A stretch of DNA of 64,000 nt, taken from contig JADGHL010000010.1 of the NCBI GenBank assembly GCA_019686135.1, forward strand, positions 1-64,000. The letters run 5' to 3'. A program made the translations under genes and the position numbers. The notes below the pieces were generated by a model. The model was given only the letters and a program-made list of their open reading frames with translations, was not told the DNA's origin and searched no databases. Of this stretch, positions 9,880-18,830 are shown one piece after another; position 1 is the stretch's first letter; every line of letters starts with the position of its first letter. Origin of the DNA: Myxococcaceae bacterium. GTDB taxonomy: Bacteria; Myxococcota; Myxococcia; Myxococcales; Myxococcaceae.

Positions 9880-10323
9880 ATGCGAAGCGTCGTGCAGCGC
9901 GTGCAGTCCGCCTCGGTGACGGTGGAGGGGAAGACCATCTCGGAGATCGGCCCCGGGCTGCTCGTCCTCCTCGGCGTGGGCAAGGGCGACACGGGGACGG
10001 ACCTCGACTGGATGGTGAAGAAAGTCTCGCAGCTGCGGATCTTCGAGGACGAGGCCGGGAAGATGAACCGTTCGGTGCTGGAGACGACGAAGCAGCTCAT
10101 CGCCGTCTCCCAGTTCACCCTCTACGGCGACGCGCGGAAGGGCAACCGGCCTTCGTTCATCGACGCGATGGAGCCGGTCGAAGCGAAGCGGATGTACGAC
10201 GAGTTCTGCGAACGCCTCCGCGCGCTCGGGCTTACCGTCGGCACCGGGGTGTTCGGCGCAGACATGAAGGTCGCGCTGGTGAACGACGGACCGGTGACGA
10301 TCGTGCTCGACAGCCGGAGCTGA
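9880..10323 (+). CDS. dtd: D-aminoacyl-tRNA deacylase (DTD)
   Basis: This 147-residue enzyme hydrolyses D-aminoacyl-tRNAs, protecting translation from D-amino acids. It begins [17 protein letters not shown], the canonical DTD start. It carries the SQFTLYGD active-site segment near residue 78 and the C-terminal [11 protein letters not shown] segment with the Gly-cisPro motif that enforces chirality. Length matches the family (about 145-150). The frame is open far upstream, but homology starts exactly at this ATG. Confidence 0.96.
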   Translation: MRSVVQRVQSASVTVEGKTISEIGPGLLVLLGVGKGDTGTDLDWMVKKVSQLRIFEDEAGKMNRSVLETTKQLIAVSQFTLYGDARKGNRPSFIDAMEPVEAKRMYDEFCERLRALGLTVGTGVFGADMKVALVNDGPVTIVLDSRS

Positions 10324-10326
10324 GCG

Positions 10327-11172
10327 CTAGAACCAGCTCCGCGTCCCGCCCGTGATGATCGCCGTCAGCCCCTGCTCTCGCGCCGCGGCTCGGCGGATCT
10401 GCGCGGCGAGGTCGGCGATCTCGCGCACCCACGCGCCGGAGCGCGGGCCGAGCCCGGAGAAGCCGACCACCAGCTGGGGCGGTTCGCTCACCTTCCCCGT
10501 CCAGTAGTCGATCACCTCGTTGGCCTCGGGCACCTCGATGGGCCTGAGCCGCTGCACCTCGCGGTTCATCAGATCGCGCAGCGCGCGCGGCAGATCGTCG
10601 GACCACTCCTGCACGGTGACCGGGTGGCGCCAGGACCAGTCGGCGACGGCGAGGCGCTCGCTGGGGACGTAGATGTTGGTGCCGCGGGTGGTGAGCACCT
10701 CGCCGGGCGCGAAGGCGGGGAACGGCTCCCAGACGCCGCCGATGAACGCCGGCAGACCGCGATCCAGGTACGGCGGGGCGATCGCCTGTCCGCGCTGCCT
10801 CCGAGCCTCCGCCTCGTCCCAGTACGGATACGACGGGTCGGTGATCATCAGCGCCAGGTGGAGCGTCTCCTCGAGATCGCCCGCATAGGCCTCGTCCTGC
10901 GTGTCGGGGATCCAGCCCTCCCCGGTGCGGCGCCATTCGGAGAAGAGCAGCCGGTACACGACCTCCTGGAAGCGGTCCAGATCCACCTCAGACCAGCCGC
11001 CGTCGGACCCGCGTTCGATCAACGCCTCGACCTGCATCCGCGTCAGCGGATCTCCGATCGCCCCGGCGAGCCGCTCCAGCGCCCGCTGGCTGTCCTTCGC
11101 GCCGAGCTCGAAGGTGGGGAACACCACCTCTTCGAGGAAGCGCTGGTTGACCGAACGCAGGACGATGTCCAT
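10327..11172 (-). CDS. Conserved hypothetical protein, function unknown
   Basis: This 281-residue soluble protein has no signal peptide or membrane segment, and I do not recognise the family. It is acidic and Trp-rich (WSEVDLDRF, GVWEPFPAF, ADWSWRHPVTVQEW) with a C-terminal segment containing VVGFSGLGPRSGAWVREIA. Codon use resembles its neighbours and the frame spans the whole interval, so it is very probably expressed. It lies 25 nt downstream of ptsN on the same strand, suggesting co-transcription. It converges with dtd with a 3-nt gap. Confidence 0.75.
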   Translation of the reverse strand: MDIVLRSVNQRFLEEVVFPTFELGAKDSQRALERLAGAIGDPLTRMQVEALIERGSDGGWSEVDLDRFQEVVYRLLFSEWRRTGEGWIPDTQDEAYAGDLEETLHLALMITDPSYPYWDEAEARRQRGQAIAPPYLDRGLPAFIGGVWEPFPAFAPGEVLTTRGTNIYVPSERLAVADWSWRHPVTVQEWSDDLPRALRDLMNREVQRLRPIEVPEANEVIDYWTGKVSEPPQLVVGFSGLGPRSGAWVREIADLAAQIRRAAAREQGLTAIITGGTRSWF

Positions 11173-11197
11173 CGGCGGGCCAGCGTCGGCGAAGCGG

Positions 11198-11659
11198 TCA
11201 GCTCCGCGCGTCCTCTTCTGCGATGAGACGGTAGATGTCCTCGGCCGTCTGCGCCTTGAGGATCGACTCGCGGAAGCGCGGGTTCTTGAACAGCCGCGAA
11301 ATGCGCGCGAGCGCCTTGAGGTGGATGCCCGCCGAGTTCTCCGGGGCCACCAGGGCGAAGAACAGGTAGGTGGGCTTGCCGTCGATGGCCTCGAAGTCCA
11401 CCCCCCGGCGGGCCACGCCGAAGGACGCCATCAACTGCGACAGCCCGCTGAGCTTGCCGTGGGGAATCGCCACGCCCTCGCCGATGCCGGTGGAGCCCAG
11501 CTTCTCGCGGTCCTGCAGCACCTCGACGAGACGTTCCGGTTTCAGCTCGGGGTGGGCGTTCGCAAGCGTGCGGCTGAGCTCGGTCAGGATCTCCGACTTC
11601 GTACGCGCGCTCAGGTCGGCGACCACCGCTTTCGGGCTGAGGAACTCGGCGATCTTCAT
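11198..11659 (-). CDS. ptsN: PTS IIA-like nitrogen regulatory protein PtsN (EIIA-Ntr)
   Basis: This is a 153-residue PTS_EIIA_2 domain. The phosphorylatable histidine is H67 in GEGVAIPHGKL. The EIIA fold is supported by FGVARRGVDF, LFFALVAPENSAGIHLKALARISRL and the FRESILKAQTAEDIYRLI tail. In proteobacteria EIIA-Ntr receives phosphate from PtsP/NPr and regulates nitrogen, potassium and envelope functions by protein contact. Its position downstream of rpoN and hpf is the conserved ntr gene order, here interrupted by a glycosidase gene. Confidence 0.92.
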   Translation of the reverse strand: MKIAEFLSPKAVVADLSARTKSEILTELSRTLANAHPELKPERLVEVLQDREKLGSTGIGEGVAIPHGKLSGLSQLMASFGVARRGVDFEAIDGKPTYLFFALVAPENSAGIHLKALARISRLFKNPRFRESILKAQTAEDIYRLIAEEDARS

Positions 11660-11733
11660 GGTGCGGCGCCCATGTACCTAGGGTCTCCAGAGGGCGCAAG
11701 CGTGAGCGCCGAGAGGAAACGACGAAGCAAACG

Positions 11734-13578
11734 CTACTGCACGGCCCCCGCGGCGGAGAGAGTGCTGGCGGTCTTTTCCCCCAGCCGCCGGCCGTCCGGA
11801 TCCATGCCGAAGCCGAAGGTCAATGTTTCATCCAGCGTCACCGGCAGGCGGCCCGGCGTGGGCTGTTCTCCGAGGAGCGCCGCGGCCGCGGCCTCCGCCG
11901 AGGACTCCTGATACGAGTACACCGCGAGCACCGCCCGCGCATCGTCCACCTGTTCGACCAGGTACGGCAGGCCCATGCTGACGACGATCACCGGCTTGCC
12001 GGTGGCAGCCGCCATCATCACCAGGTCCACCTGGCGGGAGTTGATGAGGCCCACCACCACGACGTCGCTCCGCAGCGCGAGCGCGCGGGCGGCGCGGCGG
12101 AGCTCGGCGCGCGCTCTGCTCCCCGGATAGGCGGGCACGACGACGACCTCGGCGTCCGGATCGCGAGCGGCGATCGCCCTGCCCAGCGCAGCCTCCGCGG
12201 TGAGCACGCCGATCTTCCGGTCCGCGGAGATAGGGAAATAGCGCGGGTCCGTCCGCAGCAACGTCACCGACCGCCGGGCGATTTCCTTCGGCACCTCCAG
12301 GCGATCGGCCTGCCCCAGGCGGGCAAGCCGCTCGTCGATAGGCGGCAGCGGGTCGAACACGCCGCGGCGGGCCTTGGTGAGCAGGATGCGGCGGACCGCG
12401 TCGTCGAGCCGTTCGGCCGGGAGCTCGCCGGACCGCGCGGCCGTCAGCAGCGCCTGGTAGACCTCCACCTTCTTCTCCGGCCGCCAGGGGATGAGGACCA
12501 TGTCCGCGCCCGCGACGATGGACATCACCGCCGCGCGTCCCACCCCGTAGTGGTCGGCGATCGCCTCCATCTCCAGCTCGTCGGTGACCACCAGGCCGTC
12601 GAACCCCAGCTGCTTGCGCAAAAGCCCGGAGAGGAGCGCTTTGGAGAGCGTGGCCGGCGTCTCGTCGCCGGTGAGGCGGGGGATGGCTACGTGCGCGGTC
12701 ATCAGCCCGTCGAGGCCCTCGTCGATTGCCCGCTCGAAGGGAAGCAGCTGGGCCATCACCTCCTCGCGGGACTCGCGCATCACTGGCAGCGCGCGGTGGC
12801 TGTCCGCGTCCGTGTTGCCGTGGCCGGGGAAGTGCTTGGCGACGGTGACCAGGTTGGCGTCCTGCTGCCCCCGGACGAACTCCGCGCCGAACTCCGCCAC
12901 CACCTCCGGGCGGTCGCCGAAGGAGCGGATGCCGATGACCGGGTTCTTCGGGTTGACGTTGACGTCCAGCACCGGCGCCAGGTTCATGTTGAAGCCCAGA
13001 AGGCGCAGGTCCTCCGCCTGGGCGCGCCCCGCCTCGTAGGCCAGCTGCGGCGAGTGCGTGGCGCCGAGCGCCATGTTCCCGGGGAGCACCACGTTGCGGT
13101 CGTGGATGCGGACGACGTTCCCGCCCTCCTGGTCGAGCGCGATGAACGGCGGCACCCCGCCCGCGGAGAGCGCGCGCACCTCCGCGTTGAGGTGGGCGAT
13201 CTGCTCGGCGCTCTCGATGTTGCGCTTGAACATGCAGACGCCGCCGACGCGCATGCCGCGGACGAGCGTCTGCACCTCGTCGTCGATCCGCGTGCCGGCA
13301 AAGCCGACCATCATCAGCTGGCCGACCTTCTCTTCCAGCGACATCCGCGACAGCAGCGCGTCCACGTCTGCGTGCAGAGCGGACGCAGGCGGAGTCACCG
13401 CCCGTTCCGGCTCGGAAGCCGGCTGCGAAGCAGCGGCCTCGGAAGCCACCGGAACGGGCTCCGTGACAGCGCGAACCGGAGTGGATGAAACGACCGTCGC
13501 AGGTGCCGGAGCGTTCGCGTGGCGAACGCAGGCACCCAAACCGATGAAGAGGAAAGCGAGCGCGAAGAGCCGCTGCAC
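11734..13578 (-). CDS. Glycoside hydrolase family 3 beta-N-acetylhexosaminidase (NagZ-like) lipoprotein
   Basis: This 614-residue enzyme removes terminal GlcNAc-type sugars, probably from peptidoglycan fragments. The NagZ signature KHFPGHGNT is at 248-256, the catalytic-loop His at H261 (DADSHR), and the nucleophile Asp at D333 in LVVTDELEMEA. Residues 1-16 plus C17 form a lipobox (GLGAC), so the mature protein should be a lipoprotein, followed by an Ala/Pro/Val linker to about residue 68. E. coli NagZ is cytoplasmic and about 340 residues. This one has an additional C-terminal GH3_C-type domain (about 430-600), as in Bacillus NagZ/YbbD. The start is GTG with a weak ribosome-binding site. Confidence 0.88.
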   Translation of the reverse strand: MQRLFALAFLFIGLGACVRHANAPAPATVVSSTPVRAVTEPVPVASEAAASQPASEPERAVTPPASALHADVDALLSRMSLEEKVGQLMMVGFAGTRIDDEVQTLVRGMRVGGVCMFKRNIESAEQIAHLNAEVRALSAGGVPPFIALDQEGGNVVRIHDRNVVLPGNMALGATHSPQLAYEAGRAQAEDLRLLGFNMNLAPVLDVNVNPKNPVIGIRSFGDRPEVVAEFGAEFVRGQQDANLVTVAKHFPGHGNTDADSHRALPVMRESREEVMAQLLPFERAIDEGLDGLMTAHVAIPRLTGDETPATLSKALLSGLLRKQLGFDGLVVTDELEMEAIADHYGVGRAAVMSIVAGADMVLIPWRPEKKVEVYQALLTAARSGELPAERLDDAVRRILLTKARRGVFDPLPPIDERLARLGQADRLEVPKEIARRSVTLLRTDPRYFPISADRKIGVLTAEAALGRAIAARDPDAEVVVVPAYPGSRARAELRRAARALALRSDVVVVGLINSRQVDLVMMAAATGKPVIVVSMGLPYLVEQVDDARAVLAVYSYQESSAEAAAAALLGEQPTPGRLPVTLDETLTFGFGMDPDGRRLGEKTASTLSAAGAVQ

Positions 13579-13649
13579 GCTCGCAAACTACTTCAGTCCG
13601 TGGTGACGGGTGAGCAGTGAATAGTGCGTTCGAAGTTTGAGGCCGCCTC

Positions 13650-14246
13650 TTACTGGTTCGAATTCGCTTCGATGAGGCCGTAGTGCCCGTCTTTGCGGCG
13701 GTAGACGACGTTCATCACTTTCGTCTCCGCGTTGGTGAAGACGAGGAAGTCGTTGTTCATCAGGTTCATCTGCATGATGGCGTCTTCGACGCGGAGGACG
13801 CGGGCGAGCAGCTCGTTGCTCTTGACGATGCGCGGTGCGGCCGGTTCGGCGGAGGGCGCGGCCTCGTCGTGTTCGGAGGGCTCGTCGAGGGCGATGACGT
13901 TGTGACGGATGCGGAGCTGCTGGAGCACCTGTTCCTGGTGGTGCTCGTAGCGGTGCGAGTGGTGGTTCTTGAGCTTGTCCTTGTAGCGGCGGAGCTGGCG
14001 CTCGATCTTGTCCATCGCCAGGTCGATGGAGGCGTACATGTCCTCGCTCTTCTCGCGGCCGCGCAGGACCCAGCTTCCCGAGTGGATGACGATGTCCGCG
14101 TTGTGCAGGTGCCGCTCGAGCGAGAGGGTGACGTGGGCGTCACCGGCGCGATCGAGGTACTTGTTCACTCTTTCGACCTTCTCTTTCGCGTAGTCCTTGA
14201 GGAAGTCCGACGCGTCCATGTGTCGAAAGGTGATGCTCAGCTGCAT
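13650..14246 (-). CDS. hpf: Ribosome hibernation promoting factor, long form
   Basis: This 198-residue protein combines an N-terminal S30AE domain (about 1-105: LSITFRHMDASDFLKDYA, then HSGSWVLRGREKSEDMYASID) with a linker of Glu/Pro/Ala and a C-terminal dimerisation domain (about 145-198). The latter contains DAIMQMNLMNNDFLVFTNA and VVYRRKDGHYGLIE. Long HPF dimerises 70S ribosomes to 100S in stationary phase. The ATG at 14246 has GGAGG 6 nt upstream, while the frame remains open to 14441 without homology. It lies downstream of rpoN, the classic neighbourhood. Confidence 0.95.
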   Translation of the reverse strand: MQLSITFRHMDASDFLKDYAKEKVERVNKYLDRAGDAHVTLSLERHLHNADIVIHSGSWVLRGREKSEDMYASIDLAMDKIERQLRRYKDKLKNHHSHRYEHHQEQVLQQLRIRHNVIALDEPSEHDEAAPSAEPAAPRIVKSNELLARVLRVEDAIMQMNLMNNDFLVFTNAETKVMNVVYRRKDGHYGLIEANSNQ

Positions 14247-14521
14247 GCGTGCCTCCGTGCTTGGGTGAGACGGATCGAGGGAGCGCCTCCAGCGAAGCGG
14301 TTCGCAAGCTGCCCGAGAACGACCGCGACGAGATCGGGGTGGACCATCCGGGGAGCGCGGCTCCACGGACGATCTGAGGCGACGGCGGCGGCGAAAGCAA
14401 GCCGGCTCGACGCGGAAACTGCGCCACCCGAACGCACACACGCTCCTCCCGTAGAAACGACTCCGATCCGCTTGCGTTCAACCCGCGGCGGCGTTCCGCA
14501 TTTCCCGGGGGGCGCGCCGAA
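14247..14521. other. 275-bp rpoN-hpf intergenic region
   Basis: The region is gene-free apart from the hpf ribosome-binding site. I searched by eye for a sigma-54 promoter (TGGCAC-N5-TTGC on the minus strand) that would tie hpf to rpoN and did not find one. Confidence 0.4.
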
Positions 14522-16027
14522 TCAGAAGTACTTCTTGCGCTTGCTGGAAGGGAGGATGCCGAGCACCTCGCGGTACTTGGCGACCGTGCGCCGGGCGATC
14601 TCGATGCCCTGGGCGTGGAGCAGCTCGACGATCTTCTGATCCGAGTACGGGCTCTTCGGGTCCTCGCCGGCGACGATCTGCTTGATGTGATTCTTGACCG
14701 CCTCGGAAGCGATGTCGTCGCCGGAAACACGGGCGATGGACGAGTTGAAGAAGTATTTGAGCTCGAAGATTCCCTGCGGCGTGTGGACGTACTTGTTGGT
14801 CGTGACGCGGGAGACGGTGGACTCGTGCATCCCGATGTCCTCGGCCACGTCGCGGAGGATGAGCGGCTTGAGGTAGGCGATGCCCTTGTCGAGGAACTCG
14901 CGCTGGAACTTCACGATCGACTCGGTGACCTTGAAGATCGTCCGCTGCCGCTGGTGGATGGAGCGGATGAGCCACATCGCGCTGCGGAGCTTCTCCTGCA
15001 CGAACTCCCGCGTGGCGCCGGGCGGAAGCTGGCCGTTCTTGAGCGCGTCGCGGTAGGCGCCGGAGATGCGCAGCTTGGAGAGCCCGTCGTCGTTGAGGAC
15101 GACCGTGTACTCGTCGCCCATCTTCATGATGTAGACGTCGGGCGTGATGTAGTGGGCGTCCTCGCCGGAGAAGTTGCGGGCCGGCCTGGGGTCCAGGCGG
15201 TTCAGCAGGCGTGACGCCGCCACCACCTCCTCCAGCGGCAGCTTGAGATCGCGGGCGATCGCCGGGAGGTTCTTCGACTCCAGAAGCTTCATGTACCGCT
15301 TGATGATGACGCCCAGCAGCGGCGCGTGCGGTTCCTTGAGCGCCTCCACCTGGACCAGCAGGCACTCCTGAAGGTCGCGCGCGGCGCAGCCCCGCGGGTC
15401 GAGCCGCTGGATCCGCCGGAGCGTACGTTCGGCCAGAGAGAGCGGGACATCCGCTTCGGCGGCAAGCCGGATGAGCGGATCGCCCTCGAAGTCGGGGAGC
15501 TTCAGGTACCCATCGTCGTCGAGGTTGCCGATGATGAGTTCGGCGATGCGGCGCTCCGCGTCATTGAGCTTGAGGAAGCCCAGCTGGGCGCGGAGGTGGT
15601 CGTCGAGGTCCTCCTTCTTGACCAGGTTGGCCTCGAAGGAGGGCAGGTCTTCGAGGTCGACGTTGCCGCGGTTGGAGGTGGTGGTGGGCTCGTTGAACTG
15701 GTAGCTGTTGAGGTACTGCTCCCAGTCGATCTCCGGGGGCTTGTCGCCCTTGAACTCCTCGACCTTCTCCGGGACCGCGCCCGCGTCGTCCAGCCTGGGG
15801 GGTTCGAGGTTCTCCGCCTCGAGGGAGGCCTCGCCCGGGGCCTTGTCGGCGAGGTCGTTGGCCACGTCGTCCGGCTGTTCGAGGAGCGGGTTCTGCTCCA
15901 TCTCGTGGACGACCTGCTCGATGAGCTCCATCCGGGAGAGTTGCAGAAGCTTGATCGCCTGCTGCAGCTGGGGCGTCATCACCAGCTGCTGCGAGAGCTT
16001 GAGGCTCTGCTTGAGTTCCATTCCCAT
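14522..16027 (-). CDS. rpoN: RNA polymerase sigma-54 factor
   Basis: This is sigma-54 of about 501 residues. Region I (ELKQSLKLSQQLVMTPQLQQAIKLLQ) begins at residue 3, followed by an acidic region II. The core-binding domain follows (ERRIAELIIGNLDDDGYL, then QRLDPRGCAARDLQECLL). The C-terminal DNA-binding part has the helix-turn-helix (DVAEDIGMHESTVSRVTTNKYV) and the RpoN box ARRTVAKYR near residue 485, which reads the -24 element. Two adjacent ATGs exist (16027, 16021). 16027 is chosen because GGGGA lies 8 nt before it. The frame upstream to 16561 lacks homology. Expected partners are AAA+ enhancer-binding proteins, common in myxobacteria. Confidence 0.97.
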   Translation of the reverse strand: MGMELKQSLKLSQQLVMTPQLQQAIKLLQLSRMELIEQVVHEMEQNPLLEQPDDVANDLADKAPGEASLEAENLEPPRLDDAGAVPEKVEEFKGDKPPEIDWEQYLNSYQFNEPTTTSNRGNVDLEDLPSFEANLVKKEDLDDHLRAQLGFLKLNDAERRIAELIIGNLDDDGYLKLPDFEGDPLIRLAAEADVPLSLAERTLRRIQRLDPRGCAARDLQECLLVQVEALKEPHAPLLGVIIKRYMKLLESKNLPAIARDLKLPLEEVVAASRLLNRLDPRPARNFSGEDAHYITPDVYIMKMGDEYTVVLNDDGLSKLRISGAYRDALKNGQLPPGATREFVQEKLRSAMWLIRSIHQRQRTIFKVTESIVKFQREFLDKGIAYLKPLILRDVAEDIGMHESTVSRVTTNKYVHTPQGIFELKYFFNSSIARVSGDDIASEAVKNHIKQIVAGEDPKSPYSDQKIVELLHAQGIEIARRTVAKYREVLGILPSSKRKKYF

Positions 16028-16271
16028 CCGGTGAATCCCCGTTCCGTCCGGCAGCCGACGGCGCCAGACAAAGACCGTGCCAAGGTAACAACAACGTCCA
16101 GAAGCGTCTAGGTGCGCCCGGGCGCGGCATGTTGCTTGCTGGCATGGTGCGGGGCTTGTGATTTCAAGAGGTTGAAGATTCGGTCGGCCGTCCACCGTCT
16201 GCCGTCTGGAGCAGGCGTCCCGCTTCGGACAGTGGTGCTCTGACGCAGCGCGGCCGGCTGGCCGGGACGGA

Positions 16272-16745
16272 TCAAGCCCCGGAAGGCGTGACGCAGAACC
16301 CATCCGGCGAACAGGTGAGGGATGGGACGCAGTCGGAGTCGTCGGAGCAGAGGGAAGCAGGGCCGCCCTCGCAGGTGACGTAGGAGCCGTTGCCGCCGTC
16401 GGGCACGAAGCAGTGGAGGCACTCGTCGCGCGCGGTGATGAAGCCCGCGCCGCACCGGACGCGGGAGGTGTCGCTCTCGCAGACCGACGCCCCCGCATCC
16501 GCGCACAGCGGCGAAGGGTCCGGGGAGAGCGCACAAAGCCCGCGCGATCCCGACGTGACACAGACCCGACTCCCGCAGTCGATGCGGCTGAACCGGATGG
16601 GGACGATCTGGTCCACCCCCGGCTCCGGGCACGTCACCAGCACGTTGCCCTCACACCTGGGCCAATCCACCGCTGGATCACACTCGTCCCGGCACCCCAC
16701 CAACCCAACGACCAGAACACAGAACCCCAGGACGAGACGGAACAT
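16272..16745 (-). CDS. Small Cys-rich lipoprotein
   Basis: This 157-residue putative lipoprotein has a hydrophobic signal (residues 1-16) and lipobox GLVGC. The mature part has about 18 further cysteines, including a CSDDSDCVPSLTC pattern close to the Cys-rich repeats of the protein at 1146-2354. No catalytic motif is seen. It sits between lptB and rpoN on the same strand, where other genomes have nothing, so it looks like a lineage-specific insertion. Function unknown. Confidence 0.7.
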   Translation of the reverse strand: MFRLVLGFCVLVVGLVGCRDECDPAVDWPRCEGNVLVTCPEPGVDQIVPIRFSRIDCGSRVCVTSGSRGLCALSPDPSPLCADAGASVCESDTSRVRCGAGFITARDECLHCFVPDGGNGSYVTCEGGPASLCSDDSDCVPSLTCSPDGFCVTPSGA

Positions 16746-16880
16746 CCCCAAACGTTACCCAAACCACCCACAGGTGGAGAACCCATCCGGAGGCCCCGAA
16801 GGGGCCGCAGGATCACCTTACTCACCACTCACCAGCCACCACGGACCACGCGCAAAGCCGGCACTGCCCCCCTCGAAGCC

Positions 16881-17627
16881 TCAAGCGAACGTGAACGACT
16901 CTCCCAGGTAGACGCGCCGCGCGCGTTCGCTGCGGGCCAGTTCGACGGGGGTGCCTTCTTCGAGGATTTTGCCGGAGGCGATGATGTAGGCCCGATCGCA
17001 GATGCGGAGCGTGTCGCGGACGTTGTGGTCGGTGATGAGGACGCCCAGCCCCCGGTCGCGGAGGAGGGCGATTTGCTTCTGGAGGTCGCCGACGTTGATG
17101 GGGTCCACTCCCGCGAAGGGTTCGTCGAAGAGGATGAAGCGCGGGTTGGGGATGAGCGAACGGGCGATTTCCGCGCGCCGCCGTTCGCCGCCGGAGAGTT
17201 GTTCGCCCAGGCTGTCGGCGACTTTCTCCAGGCCGAACTCGGCGATGAGTTGCTCCGCGCGCTGGTGCCGCTCTTCCCGGGTCAGGCGGCGTTGCAGCTC
17301 CAGCACCGCGAGGAAGTTCTGGCGGACCGTCAGTTTGCGGAAGATGGAGGATTCCTGCGGGAGGTAACCCACGCCCCGGCGCGCGCGGCGGTGCATCGGG
17401 AGCTTCGTGAGGTCCTGATCGTCCAGCCGGACCCGGCCCGACTCCGGCCGCACCATGCCGACCACCATGTTGAAGGAGGTGGTCTTCCCCGCCCCGTTGG
17501 GCCCGAGCAGGCCAACGACTTCGCCCTGCTTCACGTGGAAGGAGACCCCGTCCACCACGCGGCGCCGGCGGTAGGTCTTCACCAGGCCTTCGGCGACCAG
17601 CTCGCCCCGGGTGGCGTTGTCCGTCAC
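16881..17627 (-). CDS. lptB: LPS export ABC transporter ATP-binding protein LptB
   Basis: This 248-residue ATPase powers lipopolysaccharide extraction from the inner membrane with LptF/LptG. It shows Walker [10 protein letters not shown] (42-50), a Q-loop at LPQESSIFR, signature LSGGERRR, Walker [13 protein letters not shown] and the switch His in TDHNVRDT. The start is a GTG at 17627 overlapping the lptA stop (GTGA), so translation is coupled. lptF and lptG are not in the window. Confidence 0.96.
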   Translation of the reverse strand: MTDNATRGELVAEGLVKTYRRRRVVDGVSFHVKQGEVVGLLGPNGAGKTTSFNMVVGMVRPESGRVRLDDQDLTKLPMHRRARRGVGYLPQESSIFRKLTVRQNFLAVLELQRRLTREERHQRAEQLIAEFGLEKVADSLGEQLSGGERRRAEIARSLIPNPRFILFDEPFAGVDPINVGDLQKQIALLRDRGLGVLITDHNVRDTLRICDRAYIIASGKILEEGTPVELARSERARRVYLGESFTFA

Positions 17628-18157
17628 TTGCGGCCCCCCAGCTTCGGGATGGGACGGGTGGCGCCCGATTCGAAGATGGTCTGCGCCCCGCCTTCGACCG
17701 AGATGACGTCCCGCGCCACGTCGAAGACGATCTTCGCCCCCTTCATCCGGTTCTGGCCCTTGCGCGCCTCCGGGTTGCCGGTGACGACGAGGATTCCGGC
17801 GACGTTGTCGAAGTCCGCGCGCTCGCCGCCGGCCCACATGTCCTTGTGCGTCGCCTCCACCCGGCCGATGCACTCGATGCGGGTGATTTCCTGCGCCTTC
17901 GTGTAGTGGGCGAGCAGCCGGTCGCACGTCAGCACGGTCTGGCCACGCACCGCCTTCACGTGGCCGATCCACACGGCCTCCTGCCGCTTGCCCTGGATTT
18001 CGAAGCGATCCGCGGTGATCTCCACCGGGTTTTTGAACTCCGTTGGCGACACCGGAGCGGTCGCCGCAGCCGGGGTCCCCGCGTCGGGGGCCACGGCGGC
18101 TCCGGATTTGCCCGGCCCGCCCGCCGCGAAGAACGCCATCAGAAAGTACTCGATCAT
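17624..18157 (-). CDS. lptA: LPS transport periplasmic protein LptA (OstA-like)
   Basis: This 177-residue OstA/LptA-fold protein forms the periplasmic bridge carrying LPS to the outer membrane. Residues 1-15 are a short hydrophobic leader, then an Ala/Pro linker. The beta-jellyroll starts at about residue 42 ([30 protein letters not shown]) and continues with [10 protein letters not shown] and [19 protein letters not shown]. The ATG overlaps the lptC stop and the TGA overlaps the lptB start, giving lptC-lptA-lptB as one coupled unit. Confidence 0.9.
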   Translation of the reverse strand: MIEYFLMAFFAAGGPGKSGAAVAPDAGTPAAATAPVSPTEFKNPVEITADRFEIQGKRQEAVWIGHVKAVRGQTVLTCDRLLAHYTKAQEITRIECIGRVEATHKDMWAGGERADFDNVAGILVVTGNPEARKGQNRMKGAKIVFDVARDVISVEGGAQTIFESGATRPIPKLGGRK

Positions 18158-18702
18158 CGGTTGCCCAGCCGGCTGTGCACCCCGCCCTCGAAGTCCAGCT
18201 CCTCGGTCGCGAAGTGGAAGGTGAACGCGTTCGCGGACACCGAGTATCCCGGCCCTTCGATGTCCACCGGCTCCTTCCCGCTCGCCACCAAGGCCACCCC
18301 GTCGAAGTGCGCCGACGGCGTCCGTCCGCGCAACCCCGACGCGGAGCGCACCGTCACGCCGCCCCTGCCGTCCGCCTGGCGCGACTGCAGGTTGCCCGTG
18401 GCCAGCGGCGCCCGGAGCTCGAGGTCCGTGTTCACCTCCCGGCGGCGCGCCGCATCCGCCTTCTTCGAGGGGAACTGCACCAGCGCCTCGTTGGCCTCGA
18501 AGTTCGAGGTGCTGCGATCGTACGTGAGCATCGCCGCGCGGCCGATGGCGACGAGATCGCTTCCCTGCCAGCCGTGCAGCTTCACGCCGATCAGCGTCAC
18601 CTGCGGCGGAAGCGTCTCCTCCGCCTCGTCCTTCCCGCGCCCCTTGGCGCTGCAGGCGGCGAGCACGACCGCGAGCACCCCCGCTACGGCGCCGATACGC
18701 AT
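18154..18702 (-). CDS. lptC: LPS export protein LptC, lipoprotein form
   Basis: This is a 182-residue LptC-type protein. The signal ends in lipobox VLAAC (C17), whereas E. coli LptC keeps a transmembrane anchor. The mature part shows the LptC/LptA beta strands ([47 protein letters not shown]). The start at 18702 is set by the signal peptide. An in-frame ATG at 18834 overlaps the acyltransferase stop (ATGA) and would add a 44-residue hydrophilic leader, which would block lipidation. Assignment rests on operon position and partial similarity. Confidence 0.82.
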   Translation of the reverse strand: MRIGAVAGVLAVVLAACSAKGRGKDEAEETLPPQVTLIGVKLHGWQGSDLVAIGRAAMLTYDRSTSNFEANEALVQFPSKKADAARRREVNTDLELRAPLATGNLQSRQADGRGGVTVRSASGLRGRTPSAHFDGVALVASGKEPVDIEGPGYSVSANAFTFHFATEELDFEGGVHSRLGNR

Positions 18703-18830
18703 GCGGCCGTGCCTTTGGCCCTGCCTGCGCTCGAGCGACCGAAGCCTGCAGGCGCCAGGTCGACGCAGCCGCGAAGCGTCTTCTCCGCGAGCGGCATCTT
18801 CTGCCCGAAGATGGACCCCGGCCGCGCCGC

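Noticed and set aside
13650-13670. GGTTCGAATTC as a tRNA T-loop
   Set aside because: It is the 3' end of the hpf coding sequence, and no cloverleaf can be drawn around it.
14247-14521. Sigma-54 promoter between rpoN and hpf
   Set aside because: No TGGCAC-N5-TTGC-like pair with correct spacing is present on the minus strand.
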